This document shows positions 63,150 to 64,000 of a stretch of 64,000 bases of DNA, piece after piece. A program made the position numbers and the translations under genes. The stretch is from Desulfomonile tiedjei DSM 6799 (lineage in GTDB: Bacteria > Desulfobacterota > Desulfomonilia > Desulfomonilales > Desulfomonilaceae): positions 3,724,001 to 3,788,000 of the forward strand of contig NC_018025.1 in NCBI RefSeq assembly GCF_000266945.1. The letters run 5' to 3'. The notes beneath the pieces are model-generated. The model did no database searches, was not told the origin of the DNA, and saw only the letters and a list, made by a program, of their open reading frames with translations. Position 1 is the stretch's first letter. The number at the start of each line of letters is the position of its first letter.

Positions 63150-64000
63150 TCATGATACGCTCTTTCGCGGTTGAAATTGTTCGACAAACCTGACGATCAG
63201 TGCAGTAGCCGCTTCTTTTTCCGACTGAAACTTGTATGCGGTTACCCATGCAAACTTCTTTGGTGCCACCCCGGAAGATGGCAGATCAAAGAGGCTTCTG
63301 GGACTTTCATATGCAAAAAAAGGTTGATAAGGATCGATTTCCTCCGGACACCAGACAGTCCTGGGGTCAATGTCGTCACTCAACCACGCAGGGGCAGTCA
63401 AAGTGCCGTTGTCATTTTCGAGGGTGAGAGATTCGCCTTTACTGACGCCAATGAGTCTTGCCAGTTGCGGATGAATCTTGATTCCTGAGCCGTTGGCTTC
63501 GACTCCCCGATCCGTTACGAAGTGGCCGAACTCGTTGGTGCTGTCGATAAGTGTTCCTGTTATCAACATCAAAGGGTATAGGGCTTTTTGCGGTTCTGCC
63601 GATGACGATTTGTCATGAATCAGGGAGACTGCACAGTTGATTTTGCCCGAGGTTGTCGGGAAACGACTTTCTGATAGAGGATAATTCGTGCTCCTGCGGA
63701 ACAGAATGTTCTTACCTCTGATATTTCCCTGGATAAGTCGGTTGTCTTCAAAATCCAATTCCGATGGATCGATACACGGCCACAGTATTCCACCGGGTGG
63801 GTTGATTTCGGGATCCAGATCCTTGGCGGAGACTACCTGAGTCAAAGGATTGTTGAGCAGGAAGAAATGTACAGCTTTCCGAGAATCGACTTCTCCCTGT
63901 TCGTTCCGCCATGGACATGGCTTGCCGGAATCCATGGAAGTTGCCAAGTCCGTCCAGAATTGCAGATTCGATCCACACTCTCCCGGAGGTTCCACGATTT
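63150..64000 (-). CDS. Molybdopterin oxidoreductase catalytic subunit, C-terminal part (continues past window)
   Basis: The last 283 codons of a DMSO-reductase-family enzyme are visible. PPGECGSNLQFWTDLA comes from the middle domain, and LMLITGTLIDSTNEFGHFVT followed by HPQLARLIGVSKGESLTLEN is the C-terminal molybdopterin dinucleotide-binding domain. The N-terminal Fe-S and Mo-ligand regions lie beyond the right edge, so substrate class, Tat signal and Ser/Cys/Sec ligand cannot be read. It is upstream of the ferredoxin gene and probably of the whole leftward operon. Confidence 0.88.
   Translation of the reverse strand, partial: IVEPPGECGSNLQFWTDLATSMDSGKPCPWRNEQGEVDSRKAVHFFLLNNPLTQVVSAKDLDPEINPPGGILWPCIDPSELDFEDNRLIQGNIRGKNILFRRSTNYPLSESRFPTTSGKINCAVSLIHDKSSSAEPQKALYPLMLITGTLIDSTNEFGHFVTDRGVEANGSGIKIHPQLARLIGVSKGESLTLENDNGTLTAPAWLSDDIDPRTVWCPEEIDPYQPFFAYESPRSLFDLPSSGVAPKKFAWVTAYKFQSEKEAATALIVRFVEQFQPRKSVS

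Overview
The window looks like a chromosomal segment of an anaerobic, probably sulfate-reducing or syntrophic deltaproteobacterium (Desulfobacterota; a Desulfomonile-like organism is my best guess from gene content only). The reasons are a selenocysteine formate dehydrogenase with FdhD, a GrdB-like selenoprotein, MtaA/corrinoid methyl-transfer proteins, DUF39 and UPF0280 proteins shared with methanogens and sulfate reducers, large PAS histidine kinases, and many intergenic hairpin repeats. No tRNA, rRNA or CRISPR array was seen.

Layout. 1-4.4 kb: end of an MBL-fold hydrolase, a BioF-type aminotransferase, a MoxR/CoxE-like ATPase and vWA pair, and a small zinc-ribbon protein. 4.6-8.4 kb: ModE-like regulator, fdhD, and a convergent fdhA that reads through UGA as selenocysteine. 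9-10.2 kb: BrnT/BrnA and orphan HicB/DUF433 antitoxin-type genes. 10.3-19.2 kb: an SH3 surface protein, a two-kinase plus response-regulator signalling module, and an ankyrin protein. 20-25.5 kb: glucokinase, a Moco oxidoreductase, a flavin disulfide oxidoreductase, a RelE-type toxin-antitoxin pair and a second selenoprotein (GrdB-like). 25.7-35.4 kb: GAF protein, HicAB, isoprenylcysteine methyltransferase-like protein, GNAT enzymes, carB and a MATE exporter. 36-43.6 kb: PstS-like protein, another PAS kinase, CtpA protease, a candidate new secreted selenoprotein and an ECF-type ATPase. 44-51.5 kb: nucleoside phosphorylase, MTA/SAH deaminase, purM, DUF523 and glnE. 51.5-52.5 kb: an IS66 remnant and a VOC protein.

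52.7-64 kb is one long leftward gene run: molybdopterin oxidoreductase (cut by the window edge), four-cluster ferredoxin, UPF0280 protein, DUF39 protein with ferredoxin tail, HdrD/GlpC-like Fe-S protein, a second shorter DUF39 protein, a four-gene NMT1/taurine-type ABC transporter, an MtaA-like methyltransferase and a corrinoid protein. I read it as an uncharacterised uptake plus methyl- and sulfur-transfer redox system.

Two features cut across the window. First, three genes have an in-frame UGA followed at 16-18 nt by the apical loop of a SECIS-like stem; two are known selenoprotein families and the third (41769-42212) may be new. Second, four copies of a non-coding element of about 185-222 bp with GAGACTGTCTCAAAA-type inverted ends are each inserted in the loop of an older hairpin repeat, with a 4-bp target duplication every time. 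This looks like a mobile element that targets hairpin loops.
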